From: Puia dinghuensis
Lineage (GTDB): Bacteria; Bacteroidota; Bacteroidia; Chitinophagales; Chitinophagaceae
Length of the DNA stretch: 49,453 nt
Direction of reading: 5' to 3'
Assembly (NCBI GenBank): GCA_026225275.1
Contig: JAMFSL010000097.1
Span: 1-49,453, forward strand
Of this stretch, positions 40,535-49,216 are shown one piece after another. The position numbers and the translations under genes are program-made. The notes below the pieces were generated by a model. That model searched no databases. It was not told the DNA's origin and saw nothing but the letters and a program-made list of their open reading frames with translations. The number at the start of each line of letters is the position of its first letter. The first letter of the stretch is position 1.

Positions 40535-41959
40535 ATGAAACGGAACTTGTTAACGATTCTCCTTACTCCTGTTCTCGCTATTTCTTCGCTATCATCGCTT
40601 TACGCTGCGGGTCCACTCAACGACAATTTCAATTCCCGCCCCGGCATCAGGCTTTCTGAAGTCAAGGGTTATTTACAAGGCAACTGCTGGTTCTTCTCCG
40701 ATTTCGATGTCAACCGTAATGGTTGGGCGCCGAAAATGGAAGGGGATGGCGCCATGGTTTCCGGCACCGGAGGAAGCGCTACCGAGCGGACGGGGATTTT
40801 TACGCCGCTACTGGATATGCCAGCCAACACTACTGTTGCTTTTACCTATATGTTCAACGCTCCGGTACAGAACCGGCGGTGGATCAGGATCTATGCTGCG
40901 GATGCCAATGACAAGCCGGTATTGCTGCTGGACAGTGTAGAGTTGACGGGGTCTGAAGCGGCTCACCTTTATCATTACAACAAAACCCTGACCGTAGCGG
41001 CAGGTCAGTATAAGCTATATATTAATTACCAGGGTATCGACGGCAGCGAGCGGATAGCCATCGACGAATTGTCCATCGGCGCTGCTCCTCATTATATTTC
41101 GACTTGCAATGCCGCCCCTCTAGCCTTGCGTGATAAGTTTGCCGGAACGGCCAGTCATACCGCCAACGGCAACGTACTCAGCAATGATTACGACCCCGAC
41201 CATGAGACGATGACCGCCTACCTGCTGGCGGAGTCTCCGGACGGTCGCGTCAACCTGGACAAGAATGGAGATTTCGTCTTCATGCCTAAAGAAGGATTTA
41301 CCGGAAGCTCTACGCAGTTCGCCTATAAGGTATGTGATAATGGCAGCCCGGCATTGTGCTCCATCACACAGACGGCCACTATCCGATTTCCGACGCGTAG
41401 CACCCTGACGAGCTTCCAGGCCTCATCTAGCCGGAAGGCAGTAGCCGTCAATTGGAATACTGCGCCAGGTAACCATAGCAATGTCTTCGAAGTGGAAAGA
41501 AGCATCGACGGTACTTATTATAAGAAAGTCGGCGAAGTAAAATCAACAGAGGCGATTGCTTTGGGCGAATATACCTTTACCGATCCCATGCACGAGCGGG
41601 AGCGTCAGAATGATCTTTATTACCGGCTGCGGCAGATCGATGGAGCAGGACGGGTTACCTACTCAAAGGTGCTGATCCTCCGGTCCTATGGCAGTAAGAG
41701 CGTTGAGTCGGTGAGTGTTACTCCCGATCCCAATGCCAACGATATCCAGGTGAGTGTACAGCTAAAGGAAAAATCATTCGTCAAGATGCGGGTGATGGAT
41801 GGCAACGGCAGCGAGTTGATCAATCAGACAGCTACCGGACAGAACGGGTCAAACAGCTATAATATCGAAGGCACATCGCAACTGGAACCGGGAAGGTACA
41901 AATTGGAAGTCATCATCAACAGCAATGAGCGGTTATTGATGGATTTGGAGAAAAGTTAG
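40535..41959 (+). CDS. Secreted multidomain protein with probable type IX sorting tail
   Basis: A 474-residue protein with a signal peptide (cut near YAAG). An N-terminal region reads as a jelly-roll-like module (about 40-190, GIFTPLLDMPANTTVAFTY, RIAIDELSIG). Then a cadherin-like/VCBS-type Ig repeat (about 205-290, GNVLSNDYDP, NGDFVFMPKEGFTG) and a fibronectin-like domain with VEVERSIDGTYYKKVGEV character. The last 80 residues resemble the type A T9SS sorting domain, with MRVMDGNGSELI and LEPGRYKLEV. Likely exported to the surface; binding partner unknown. Confidence 0.75.
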   Translation: MKRNLLTILLTPVLAISSLSSLYAAGPLNDNFNSRPGIRLSEVKGYLQGNCWFFSDFDVNRNGWAPKMEGDGAMVSGTGGSATERTGIFTPLLDMPANTTVAFTYMFNAPVQNRRWIRIYAADANDKPVLLLDSVELTGSEAAHLYHYNKTLTVAAGQYKLYINYQGIDGSERIAIDELSIGAAPHYISTCNAAPLALRDKFAGTASHTANGNVLSNDYDPDHETMTAYLLAESPDGRVNLDKNGDFVFMPKEGFTGSSTQFAYKVCDNGSPALCSITQTATIRFPTRSTLTSFQASSSRKAVAVNWNTAPGNHSNVFEVERSIDGTYYKKVGEVKSTEAIALGEYTFTDPMHERERQNDLYYRLRQIDGAGRVTYSKVLILRSYGSKSVESVSVTPDPNANDIQVSVQLKEKSFVKMRVMDGNGSELINQTATGQNGSNSYNIEGTSQLEPGRYKLEVIINSNERLLMDLEKS

Positions 41960-42003
41960 GCACGGCCGCACGCAAACATAGCAATTGAATGGTAAGGTTT
42001 ATA

Positions 42004-42039
42004 AGGGTCGCCCGCATTGGCAGGCGACCCTACTTTTTT
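42004..42039 (+). terminator. Rho-independent terminator
   Basis: Nine-base perfect stem AGGGTCGCC (42004-42012) and GGCGACCCT (42023-42031), ten-base loop, followed by a run of six T at 42034-42039. It ends the secreted-protein transcript. Its right arm overlaps the stop codon of the convergent regulator gene. Confidence 0.85.
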
Positions 42040-42320
42040 ATATTCAAATAAGTCTGAAGGTCCTTAACGTATTCCTCGAAGGCCTGCACGCCCTGCGGCG
42101 TGATCTTGCAGATCGTCTGCGGATAGTTATCTTTAAACGACTTGACCACCTCTATATAGCCGGCTTCTTTCAGCTTGTTGATCTGTACGCTGAGGTTACC
42201 GGCCGTCGCATTCGTTTTTTCTTTGAGATAAGTGAATTCAGCCTCTTTTACCGTGATAAGGATGGAGACGACGGCCAACCGCAACTGAGAATGCAATATT
42301 GGGTTGAGGTCTTTAAACAT
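42030..42320 (-). CDS. Small winged-helix transcriptional regulator (HTH_34-like)
   Basis: A 96-residue winged helix: the region AEFTYLKEKTNATAGNLSVQINKLKEAGYIEV is the helix-turn-helix and KITPQGVQAFEEYV the wing and final helix. This class often sits next to a membrane protein whose expression it controls. Its ATG overlaps the restored 3' end of the membrane gene upstream by 8 bases. Confidence 0.86.
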   Translation of the reverse strand: MFKDLNPILHSQLRLAVVSILITVKEAEFTYLKEKTNATAGNLSVQINKLKEAGYIEVVKSFKDNYPQTICKITPQGVQAFEEYVKDLQTYLNIKK

Positions 42321-42917
42321 GTTTTCTTTTTGCTTCCAGGTAGCGTTTTCTCAGGATAAGGCCGGGGATGAACCAGGCAAGCTGCGCTCCGGCGGCCAGG
42401 TACAGCATTTCGTACGGAAAAGGAGTAAAAATGCTCAGGATGGCCATTACCCAGCAGGCAATACCGCCGAATATCATGGGCCGGAAGCGGCGCCCGATGC
42501 CGGTGGCAATGTTGGAATTCCATAGAAGATCAGGTAGACGCTGGTCTCATGGGAAAAAGGATACACACTGGCCACATAGGAAAAAAGAAAGATCGAAATG
42601 GCAAAAGTGATCCAGATACCGTTCATCAGGTCCGCTTCATGGCTTTTGTAGCGTCTTTCCCTTCCTTCTCGGATACCGATGACAATCTGCGGTACAACCG
42701 CTGCGACAGTAAGGAACCAGACATAATCCAGTACCCTCCATTTCAGCCAATAATTGACAAAGGTAACCAGCGCGCAGAAACTATTGACGCTACCCCAAAG
42801 CAACGCGCTGAGGCCGGTGTCGAAGAAGTCGTTCTTCGCTTTATTGATCATCGTGGTGATCAATTGCAGGCTTTGTTCACCGGTAAGAGGGGAATCCGGG
42901 TCGAGGTTATTCTCCAT
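42313..42917 (-). pseudogene. Multi-span membrane protein gene with a single-base frameshift
   Basis: The frame from 42917 (MENNLDPDSPLTGEQS) gives four hydrophobic spans and then runs into an unlikely Pro/Ala tail (TLPPASGAASGP) ending at 42474. Shifting one base at about 42508, where a run reads AA on the plus strand and AAA is expected, restores TFATGIGRRFRPMIFGG and continues through two more membrane spans to LILRKRYLEAKRKHV and a stop at 42313. The full-length product would be about 201 residues and overlap the regulator start. Either a true inactivation or a sequencing error. No family name can be given beyond a small regulator-linked membrane protein. Confidence 0.75.
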
Positions 42918-42945
42918 GATGCAAGATTATGGTTGAAGGTAAGGG

Positions 42946-43572
42946 TTATTGACACTGCGCCAGCATCGCTTCCGCCTGTTTTTGACCCCAATCGGGGTAT
43001 AAAGGTTTAGGCTGAGCGGATTTGAAAAGAGCGACTGATTTTTCGAAGACGGGTTTGGCCTTGTCCTTGCCGCCGCCGAACTGGGGAGGAGTATTGAACA
43101 GGCTCATGCCTTGGAGATAGTATAGCCGGGGGTTATTGGGATCGGCGGACAGGCCTTTCTGCAAGGCGTCCGAGGCATCTTTACCGTTAGTGGCCCAACG
43201 TGACTGAGGGTCGACCAGCATCTGCTGGGTAGCGGCCATATTCTCCACGGCGTAGGTTTCGGCATTCTTTTCAATGGCCTCAGCCTTCGTAAGGTAAGCA
43301 TTGATCTTTTGAGCATTGGCATCCTTGTCCTTGATCTCAGGCCGCCAGCCGATGAAGGTCTGGGCCAGCGCTGCATAGTAGTAAGGCAGCCATTGTGTTT
43401 TTTCGGCATCGCCGATGCGGTCGAAAGTTCCGGCAAGGCTTTGCAACTGGTCGACAGTCCTGGCGGAATCCAACAAGACGATATTCTTCTGCATGGCCGC
43501 CGTGTACTTATCGGATTGGGCTTGTGCGGCAAGCCCGATGATTAAGGCGAAGAAAAGGAGTGTCTTTTGCAT
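42946..43572 (-). CDS. Secreted TPR-like protein of unknown function
   Basis: A 208-residue exported protein starting MQKTLLFFALIIGLAAQAQ, cleaved near AQA. The frame is open far upstream, but that extension lies in the TonB receptor gene. Helical repeats (ALAQTFIGWRPEIKD, ALQKGLSADPNNPRLYYLQG) resemble a tetratricopeptide array. It follows the TonB receptor by 19 bases, so may be a periplasmic partner of the same uptake system. No firm family. Confidence 0.78.
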   Translation of the reverse strand: MQKTLLFFALIIGLAAQAQSDKYTAAMQKNIVLLDSARTVDQLQSLAGTFDRIGDAEKTQWLPYYYAALAQTFIGWRPEIKDKDANAQKINAYLTKAEAIEKNAETYAVENMAATQQMLVDPQSRWATNGKDASDALQKGLSADPNNPRLYYLQGMSLFNTPPQFGGGKDKAKPVFEKSVALFKSAQPKPLYPDWGQKQAEAMLAQCQ

Positions 43573-43591
43573 AGTTGTAATTTTTATGTAT

Positions 43592-45853
43592 TTATAGATT
43601 GTTATTAATGGCATCCTGAGAGCGGTCGACACCCCAGCTAATAAAGCAACCGACGAAATAGAATCGCGTAGCCGGTGGGGTGATAGCCTGTTTGTAGCGA
43701 CCGCTATATGAAAAATTATAGCCATATACCTGATTATAGCCCAGCAAATTACTGACGCTGGCAAACCACACGACGAAAGTCTTTGCCTTGGCGTTGCCGA
43801 CGCTGGGGACATATTCCGCGCTAAAGTTGAGGCTATTAAAATCTTTGGTCTTGCCGCTTTCCGCGAGATTGTATTTATTGGCACTGTCCAGGATAAAGTT
43901 ATAATAGGGCCGGCCGGTGGCGAAGCTATAGGTCAGATTGACACCGAATTTTTGCGGGGTGAAAAATCGCTTTAACACAATGGATGCCGTATGCGTGGCG
44001 GCAAAGGTAGGCATCAACTGTGCAGTATAGTTGAGGTAATTACGCTTGGTATCCAGGTAGGAATAGCTGATCCAGTAGTCGAAATCCTTGATGGACTTCT
44101 TATCGCGCCAGAATAATTCGAGCCCTTTCGCATAACCCGTGCCACTGTTGTTGTAGGTAGAAAAGAAATAATTGACAGGAACGGTTTTGACGAGGTCCTG
44201 GTATTGTTTGTAATACGCTTCGATGCGAAAGATCCTATCTTTCGTCATCTTCTGGTAGTTGATGATGTAGTGCGTTGCTTTTGTAAATTTGAGATCGGGC
44301 GTAAAGAAGAGCTGGCTATTTTCCGGTTTCTGATAGAAGGTGCCATAGGCCAGGGATACCTGGGCATCCGGTCCGGTGCGGTAAGCCAGGGAGATTCGTG
44401 GGGCAATGTCGGACTTGTTGAGGATCGATGAGTGTTCATAACGTACACCCACCTTGGCCGCCAATTCGTTGGTCAGGAAGATATCCGATTCGGCAAAGGC
44501 GGCATTGAAGTTGTCATGAAATTTGTAAAGGGTATCGATATTGTCTTCTACGGTGTGGTATTTCTGGTCGTTATAGGCATACCAATATTCCGTGCCGAAC
44601 CGGATGGCGCTGAGTGTGCCTAATTTCTTATCGAAAACGGCCTTTACCTGGGCAAGGTTTTGGTGTTGGTCAACGCCAAAATTCTTATAGTTCATCCAGA
44701 AGACCGAGTCGGGGTAGTTGACCGGCTGATTTTGTAAGTTCTGTACCTGTTGCGAGATATTGTCCAGGTTGGTGCTGTAGCTGGTCCCCAGATCCATTTT
44801 CCAGCCATTGTTGAGGTATTCGCGGTAGCTGAGGTTGTTGTACCAGTTGTGATTGGTAATAGCGAAGGCATCGTTGGTATTCAGGCTGTCCCAGTCCTGG
44901 CGACGCAGGCCGAGGTTGTTATAGGAGAAGGTCGTATAATATTTGATCATGCCGCCGCTCTTGGTCTTTATGCGAAAATTCGCATCTGCATTATGGAATT
45001 GAGGGATTTCAAAATAGTCGGGTACCTGTTTGACCGCATGGAAATAGAGGTCGACGTTGGTATAGTTGTAACTAATGCCCCATGAAGATTGTTTGTCTTT
45101 TGACAGCTGCTGGGTTCCGACACCTGCCAGGATCGGCGAGATGCTGGCGTCGATTTCCGATTTTTCCGGAAGATCTATCGATTCGAGCAGAACGACCGAA
45201 GACAATGCCTGACCGTAAAGGGCCGAATAACCGCCGGTGCTGAAGACCGTCCCTTTGAAAAGAAAAGGGGAAAAGCGGCCCCTTTGGGCGATATCGGGGA
45301 CGCTGGAGTAATAAGGGTTATTGACCAGGGTGCCGTCGATGTACTGTTTGGCTTCATAGCCGGCGCCGCCGCGTACAAAAAGCCCCTCTTGTTCACCGAT
45401 TTGCTGAGCGCCGGGCAGTGTTTTCAGGGCAGCCGTGATATCTGCATTCGAGCCTGCGGTGGTGGCGACATCCAGTGAGCTGAGGACGGCGCCTCGCTTA
45501 GCGTCACCGGCGGTAAAAGAGCCTGCGGTGATCGTAACGGCCTTTAGCTCGCTGAGCTGTTCTTTCATAACGAGGCGCAGATCCAGGGGTGAGCCGTTCA
45601 AGGTGATGGATTGTTCCAGGGGGTTATAGCCGATATTCGTGACAGCAAGAATATGGTTGCCTTTTTCGGTGGATTGGAAGCTGAAATGGCCGAGAGAATC
45701 GGAGGTAGCGCCGTCATAAGAGTCCTTGACAGTAAGGCTGACGCCCCGGATGGGATGGCCTTTACTGTCCCTGACGACGCCGGAAACCACTGTTTGGGCA
45801 GGGAGCCATCCGGCGGCGAGGATAAAGGCGATCAGTAAGGCTGTGATTTTCAT
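43592..45853 (-). CDS. TonB-dependent receptor with carboxypeptidase-regulatory-like domain
   Basis: A 753-residue outer-membrane receptor: signal peptide (ILAAGWLPAQ), regulatory-like domain (about 20-100, SGVVRDSKGHPIRGVSLTV), plug region (about 110-225, LKTLPGAQQIGEQEGLFVRGGAG) and a beta-barrel to the end. No SusD neighbour, so not a SusC/D pair. The ligand is unknown. A -7-like box (TAAATTTA) and a 12-base palindrome lie just upstream. Confidence 0.92.
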   Translation of the reverse strand: MKITALLIAFILAAGWLPAQTVVSGVVRDSKGHPIRGVSLTVKDSYDGATSDSLGHFSFQSTEKGNHILAVTNIGYNPLEQSITLNGSPLDLRLVMKEQLSELKAVTITAGSFTAGDAKRGAVLSSLDVATTAGSNADITAALKTLPGAQQIGEQEGLFVRGGAGYEAKQYIDGTLVNNPYYSSVPDIAQRGRFSPFLFKGTVFSTGGYSALYGQALSSVVLLESIDLPEKSEIDASISPILAGVGTQQLSKDKQSSWGISYNYTNVDLYFHAVKQVPDYFEIPQFHNADANFRIKTKSGGMIKYYTTFSYNNLGLRRQDWDSLNTNDAFAITNHNWYNNLSYREYLNNGWKMDLGTSYSTNLDNISQQVQNLQNQPVNYPDSVFWMNYKNFGVDQHQNLAQVKAVFDKKLGTLSAIRFGTEYWYAYNDQKYHTVEDNIDTLYKFHDNFNAAFAESDIFLTNELAAKVGVRYEHSSILNKSDIAPRISLAYRTGPDAQVSLAYGTFYQKPENSQLFFTPDLKFTKATHYIINYQKMTKDRIFRIEAYYKQYQDLVKTVPVNYFFSTYNNSGTGYAKGLELFWRDKKSIKDFDYWISYSYLDTKRNYLNYTAQLMPTFAATHTASIVLKRFFTPQKFGVNLTYSFATGRPYYNFILDSANKYNLAESGKTKDFNSLNFSAEYVPSVGNAKAKTFVVWFASVSNLLGYNQVYGYNFSYSGRYKQAITPPATRFYFVGCFISWGVDRSQDAINNNL

Positions 45854-45876
45854 TTCTCGTAAATTTATTGCTAATG

Positions 45877-45888
45877 TAAACTAGTTTA
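45877..45888. promoter_or_regulatory. 12-base perfect palindrome upstream of the TonB receptor
   Basis: TAAACTAGTTTA is a perfect palindrome 23 bases upstream of the receptor ATG, near the -33 position of a weak promoter. A dimeric regulator site is plausible; the small winged-helix protein downstream is a candidate binder. Confidence 0.35.
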
Positions 45889-45912
45889 TTTTATAAACCA
45901 AATGATTGGGCC

Positions 45913-45942
45913 AAAAAAAAGCCAGGCTTAGAAAAGCCCGGC
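45913..45942 (-). terminator. Leftward rho-independent terminator with no gene before it
   Basis: On the minus strand the stem GCCGGGCTT (45934-45942) pairs with AAGCCTGGC (45921-45929) with one mismatch and is followed by eight T. The nearest leftward gene, atpA, is 490 bases away and has its own terminator. Confidence 0.7.
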
Positions 45943-46311
45943 GGTTGTTGATCGTACCCTTTAAAACTAAAATCTTACTATATAATATGGAAGGAAAGGT
46001 CCTTCGAATTGATCGATATTAACAATAAAATACAATGATAATCAGACAAATACGGAGTAAACCGCGAAAGAGGAGTTAATGATGGGGACGGATATAATTG
46101 TTTCATACTGTTGTTAAGGGTCTATAAACGGATTGGCGTATCAGATTGTCTGTACGGATAAAACTGTAGAAAGAGGATTGGAAATAAAAATGAAGGGAGT
46201 TTTTCGGGAGCTTGGAGGGGATGTCGTGCTGACAGTGTAAAGATTGCCAAAAGTTTTTGAATGTGCAAGCGTTTATACTTAATTTTTTTAGACTCTTGAT
46301 CTACATCAAAT

Positions 46312-46353
46312 AAAAAGAGGCCGCCTCATTCGAAAAGTAGGCGGCCTCTTTTT
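46312..46353 (-). terminator. Terminator after the atp genes, bidirectional shape
   Basis: A perfect 15-base stem AAAAAGAGGCCGCCT (46312-46326) and its complement (46339-46353), 12-base loop, with T-rich flanks in both directions. On the minus strand it ends the atpA transcript. Confidence 0.88.
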
Positions 46354-46362
46354 CCATTATGT

Positions 46363-46383
46363 CCGGCAAAGTTCCTTTGCCGG
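46363..46383. other. Hairpin between atpA and its terminator
   Basis: CCGGCAAAG (46363-46371), loop TTC, CTTTGCCGG (46375-46383): a perfect nine-base stem. No T run follows on the atp strand, so it is not a terminator alone. Confidence 0.6.
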
Positions 46384-46386
46384 GGG

Positions 46387-46405
46387 CCCGGCCTTGGGGG
46401 CCGGG
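46387..46405. other. GC-rich hairpin just after atpA
   Basis: CCCGGCC (46387-46393) pairs with GGCCGGG (46399-46405) over a five-base loop. On the plus strand it is followed by TCTTTT; on the atp strand no T tract follows. Third hairpin in a row behind atpA. Confidence 0.55.
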
Positions 46406-46431
46406 TCTTTTGTCAGCATATGACGATAAAA

Positions 46432-48009
46432 CTATTTGTACTGCGGTATGATCCCATTGGCCAGATCCACCATCTTCTTCACGCCGTCATCGGGAAGGTT
46501 GCCTTTCTTGAACTCCGCCAATACGTCGGGTAGTTTGTTCTCCATTTCCAGCATGAAGTGGTCTTCAAACTGTATTACCTTACTAACGGCTACCTGTCTG
46601 AGCAAACCCTGGGTACCCAGGTAGATGATCGCTACCTGTTTTTCCACAGGCACGGGAGAATACTGTGGTTGCTTAAGGATTTCCACATTACGGGCTCCCT
46701 TGTCGATGACCAGCCTGGTCGCGGCATCGAGGTCTCCGCCGAATTTGGAAAAGGCTTCCATTTCGCGATAGAGGGCCTGGTCGAGCTTCAGCGTACCGGC
46801 CACTTTTTTCATCGACTTGATCTGGGCATTCCCACCGACACGGCTAACGGAGATCCCTACGTTGATAGCAGGGCGGATACCGGCGTTGAAGAGGTTACCT
46901 TCCAGGAAGATCTGGCCATCGGTAATGGAGATCACGTTGGTTGGAATATAAGCGGAAACGTCGCCCGCCTGCGTCTCGATAATGGGTAGGGCGGTCAGTG
47001 ATCCGCCGCCCTTGACGAGGTGACGAATGGAATCCGGGAGATCGTTCATGTTTTTGGCCACCCCGTCATCGGCGATGATCTTGGCTGCACGTTCGAGCAG
47101 ACGGCTGTGGAGATAGAATACGTCGCCGGGATATGCTTCGCGGCCCGGAGGGCGGCGCAACAGCAAGGATACTTCCCGATAGGCGACAGCCTGTTTGGAC
47201 AGATCATCGAAGATGATCAGTGCGGGCCGTCCGGAGTCACGGAAGAACTCACCGATAGCTGCTCCGGCGAAGGGAGCGTAGAATTGGATCGGAGCCGGAT
47301 CGGCAGCAGTAGCTGCTACGATCACCGTATATTCCAGGGCGCCGTTGTCCGCGAGGGTCTTCATGACCCCAGCCACCGTCGATGCCTTTTGGCCGATGGC
47401 GACATAAATACAGTATACGGGCTTGCCTGCCTTGAAGAATTCTTTCTGGTTGATGATCGTGTCGACGGCGATGGCGGTCTTGCCGGTCTGGCGGTCGCCA
47501 ATGATCAGCTCACGCTGGCCGCGGCCGATGGGGATCATGGCATCGATGGCCTTGATGCCTGTCTGGAGGGGTTCTTTTACCGGTTCGCGGAAAATGACAC
47601 CGGGGGCCTTACGTTCCAGGGGCATTTCGTATCTCTCGCCGGTGATGGGGCCTTTGCCGTCGATGGGTTCGCCAAGGGTATTGACCACGCGGCCCAGCAT
47701 GCCTTCGCCGACATTGATCGACGCGATTTTACCGGTGCGCCGAACGATAGAACCTTCTTCGATATTGCCGGTCTCGCCCATCAGTACCACCCCTACATTG
47801 TCTTCTTCCAGGTTGAGCGCGATAGCTCTGACGCCATTTTCAAATTCGACCAGTTCACCGCTGCCGACACTGCGCAATCCGTATACACGGGCGATACCGT
47901 CACCGACCTGCAGCACGGTGCCGACTTCTTCCAGCTCGGTAGCAACGTTAGTATTGCTCAATTGCTGCCGCAATATCGCTGAAATTTCATCCGGTTTGAT
48001 GTCTGCCAT
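46432..48009 (-). CDS. atpA: ATP synthase F1 subunit alpha
   Basis: A 525-residue F1 alpha subunit: N-terminal beta barrel (about 1-95), nucleotide-binding domain with the P-loop [22 protein letters not shown] and the [20 protein letters not shown] signature, and the C-terminal helical domain. It is the regulatory, non-catalytic nucleotide site and binds delta. It lies after atpH in the usual order; no atpG follows before the terminator. Confidence 0.97.
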   Translation of the reverse strand: MADIKPDEISAILRQQLSNTNVATELEEVGTVLQVGDGIARVYGLRSVGSGELVEFENGVRAIALNLEEDNVGVVLMGETGNIEEGSIVRRTGKIASINVGEGMLGRVVNTLGEPIDGKGPITGERYEMPLERKAPGVIFREPVKEPLQTGIKAIDAMIPIGRGQRELIIGDRQTGKTAIAVDTIINQKEFFKAGKPVYCIYVAIGQKASTVAGVMKTLADNGALEYTVIVAATAADPAPIQFYAPFAGAAIGEFFRDSGRPALIIFDDLSKQAVAYREVSLLLRRPPGREAYPGDVFYLHSRLLERAAKIIADDGVAKNMNDLPDSIRHLVKGGGSLTALPIIETQAGDVSAYIPTNVISITDGQIFLEGNLFNAGIRPAINVGISVSRVGGNAQIKSMKKVAGTLKLDQALYREMEAFSKFGGDLDAATRLVIDKGARNVEILKQPQYSPVPVEKQVAIIYLGTQGLLRQVAVSKVIQFEDHFMLEMENKLPDVLAEFKKGNLPDDGVKKMVDLANGIIPQYK

Positions 48010-48033
48010 AGTTGTATTCAGTTTGAAAGTTAA

Positions 48034-48600
48034 TTACCTAATCTTATAGATAAAATCGTTGTTCTCGAATTGTTGTTTGATTTTATGGAGATCGAAAGCG
48101 ACACTGGTATCAATCAGCTGATCGCCGATCTCCAGTACAAAACCGCCGATCAGTTCTTCCTTCACTTCGGTGTTCAGCTCGATCTGTTGTGCATTACGTT
48201 CAGTCTTCAGCTTGTCCAGTATGGATTGCTTCAACGCATCGCTGATGGGTACGGCAGTGGTCAGTTTGACCGTCTGAATGCCCAGGTGCTGTTTGTATTG
48301 ATCGATAAAAGCGATCGCGATCTCGGGCAGCCAGGCCTCGCGACCCTTGCTCATCAGCAAATGATTAAAAGCCGCCGTCAGGTCGGAGACCTTCCCGGCC
48401 GTCACGGCATCCAGGATCTTTTGTTTCTTGTCGGTTTTGATAATAGGACTCCGTAAGACGCCGGCGAGTTCGGGGCTGACGCGGCAAACATCCCTTAAAA
48501 ACAGCATATCGTTATACACAGCATCAAGCTGGCCTCTTTCAACGGCGAGGTCGAGGATAGACTTGGCGTACCGGGCTGCTAAACGGGGGTTCGGTGTCAT
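48034..48600 (-). CDS. atpH: ATP synthase F1 subunit delta
   Basis: A 188-residue OSCP/delta subunit: N-terminal helical domain (PRLAARYAKSILDLAVERGQLDAVYNDM) and the C-terminal signature ELIGGFVLEIGDQLIDTSV. It links the F1 head to the b stalk. Starts 7 bases after the atpF stop and precedes atpA by 24 bases. Confidence 0.94.
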   Translation of the reverse strand: MTPNPRLAARYAKSILDLAVERGQLDAVYNDMLFLRDVCRVSPELAGVLRSPIIKTDKKQKILDAVTAGKVSDLTAAFNHLLMSKGREAWLPEIAIAFIDQYKQHLGIQTVKLTTAVPISDALKQSILDKLKTERNAQQIELNTEVKEELIGGFVLEIGDQLIDTSVAFDLHKIKQQFENNDFIYKIR

Positions 48601-48607
48601 AGATTAT

Positions 48608-49102
48608 TTAGTTCAGTTTCGATTCGTTAGTCAGTTGACGGATGTAGTTTTCCTGTTGGCCCTTGTCAGCCAGTTCCCGGCGCAGGATCTTTTCCGCTAT
48701 TTCCACTACCAGGTTGCCCACCTGATTCTTGACTTCGGTAAGGGCGGCCATTTTCTGCTGTTCAATAGCGGCCTGGGCGTCGATGATGATCTTGCCGGCT
48801 TCTACCTTCGCCTGTTCCTTCGCTTCGTTGACGATCTTGTCGCGGGTATCGCGGGCTTCCTTGAGGAGCAGGGCTCTTTCTTCGCGGGCTTTGGCGAGGA
48901 GGGCTTCATTTTCTCCCTTGAGCTGAACCATCTCAGCCTTTACTCTTTCGGCGGTGGCCAGCGAATCGGCAATGCCCTGTTCCCTTTCCTTCAGTGATTT
49001 GAGTACAGGTTTCCAGGCCGTCTTCTTCAGGATGAAGAAGAGGATAAGAAAAGCCAAAAGGTTCCAAAGAAATAAGCCTAAGTCCGGCGTTAACAAATCC
49101 AT
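48608..49102 (-). CDS. atpF: ATP synthase F0 subunit b
   Basis: A 164-residue b subunit: N-terminal membrane helix LGLFLWNLLAFLILFFIL, then a long charged coiled coil rich in Glu, Lys and Ala (EGENEALLAKAREERALLLKE-like; about 30-150) that forms the peripheral stalk. Standard length. Confidence 0.95.
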   Translation of the reverse strand: MDLLTPDLGLFLWNLLAFLILFFILKKTAWKPVLKSLKEREQGIADSLATAERVKAEMVQLKGENEALLAKAREERALLLKEARDTRDKIVNEAKEQAKVEAGKIIIDAQAAIEQQKMAALTEVKNQVGNLVVEIAEKILRRELADKGQQENYIRQLTNESKLN

Positions 49103-49133
49103 ACAAACTATTTTAAAAACTTGATTTCGAAGG

Positions 49134-49170
49134 ATACTGCATCTTCGGCCCTGTGCGTTGGATGCAGTAT
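49134..49170. promoter_or_regulatory. Intercistronic hairpin between atpE and atpF
   Basis: ATACTGCATC (49134-49143) and GATGCAGTAT (49161-49170) form a perfect ten-base stem with a 17-base loop in the 114-base gap. On the atp strand no T run follows it, so it is more likely an mRNA stability or processing element than a terminator. Confidence 0.65.
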
Positions 49171-49216
49171 GTTTTTTTACGTGCGTCGCTATCCGTCCGG
49201 CATTAAGCCGATGCGG

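Larger units (their letters stand above)
45854..46431. other. 578-base intergenic region with several hairpins and no clear gene
   Basis: Between the TonB receptor start and the atpA stop. It holds the leftward terminator at 45913-45942, a 12-base palindrome (45877-45888), and three hairpins after atpA (46312-46405). Between 45943 and 46311 only very short frames exist, the longest leftward about 42 codons, with no recognisable product. It might hold a small RNA; nothing more can be supported. Confidence 0.65.

Noticed and set aside
42248-42523. 91-codon minus-strand frame over the frameshifted membrane gene
   Set aside because: Its protein is rich in Arg/His/Pro without membrane spans; the restored frame of the membrane gene explains this DNA far better.
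46060-46190. Leftward frame of about 42 codons in the 578-base gap
   Set aside because: Low-complexity Ser/Leu/Pro/Ile composition, no start context and no recognisable domain.
47020-47982. 320-codon plus-strand frame
   Set aside because: Antisense of atpA; length results from codon bias, and the atpA protein is fully conserved.
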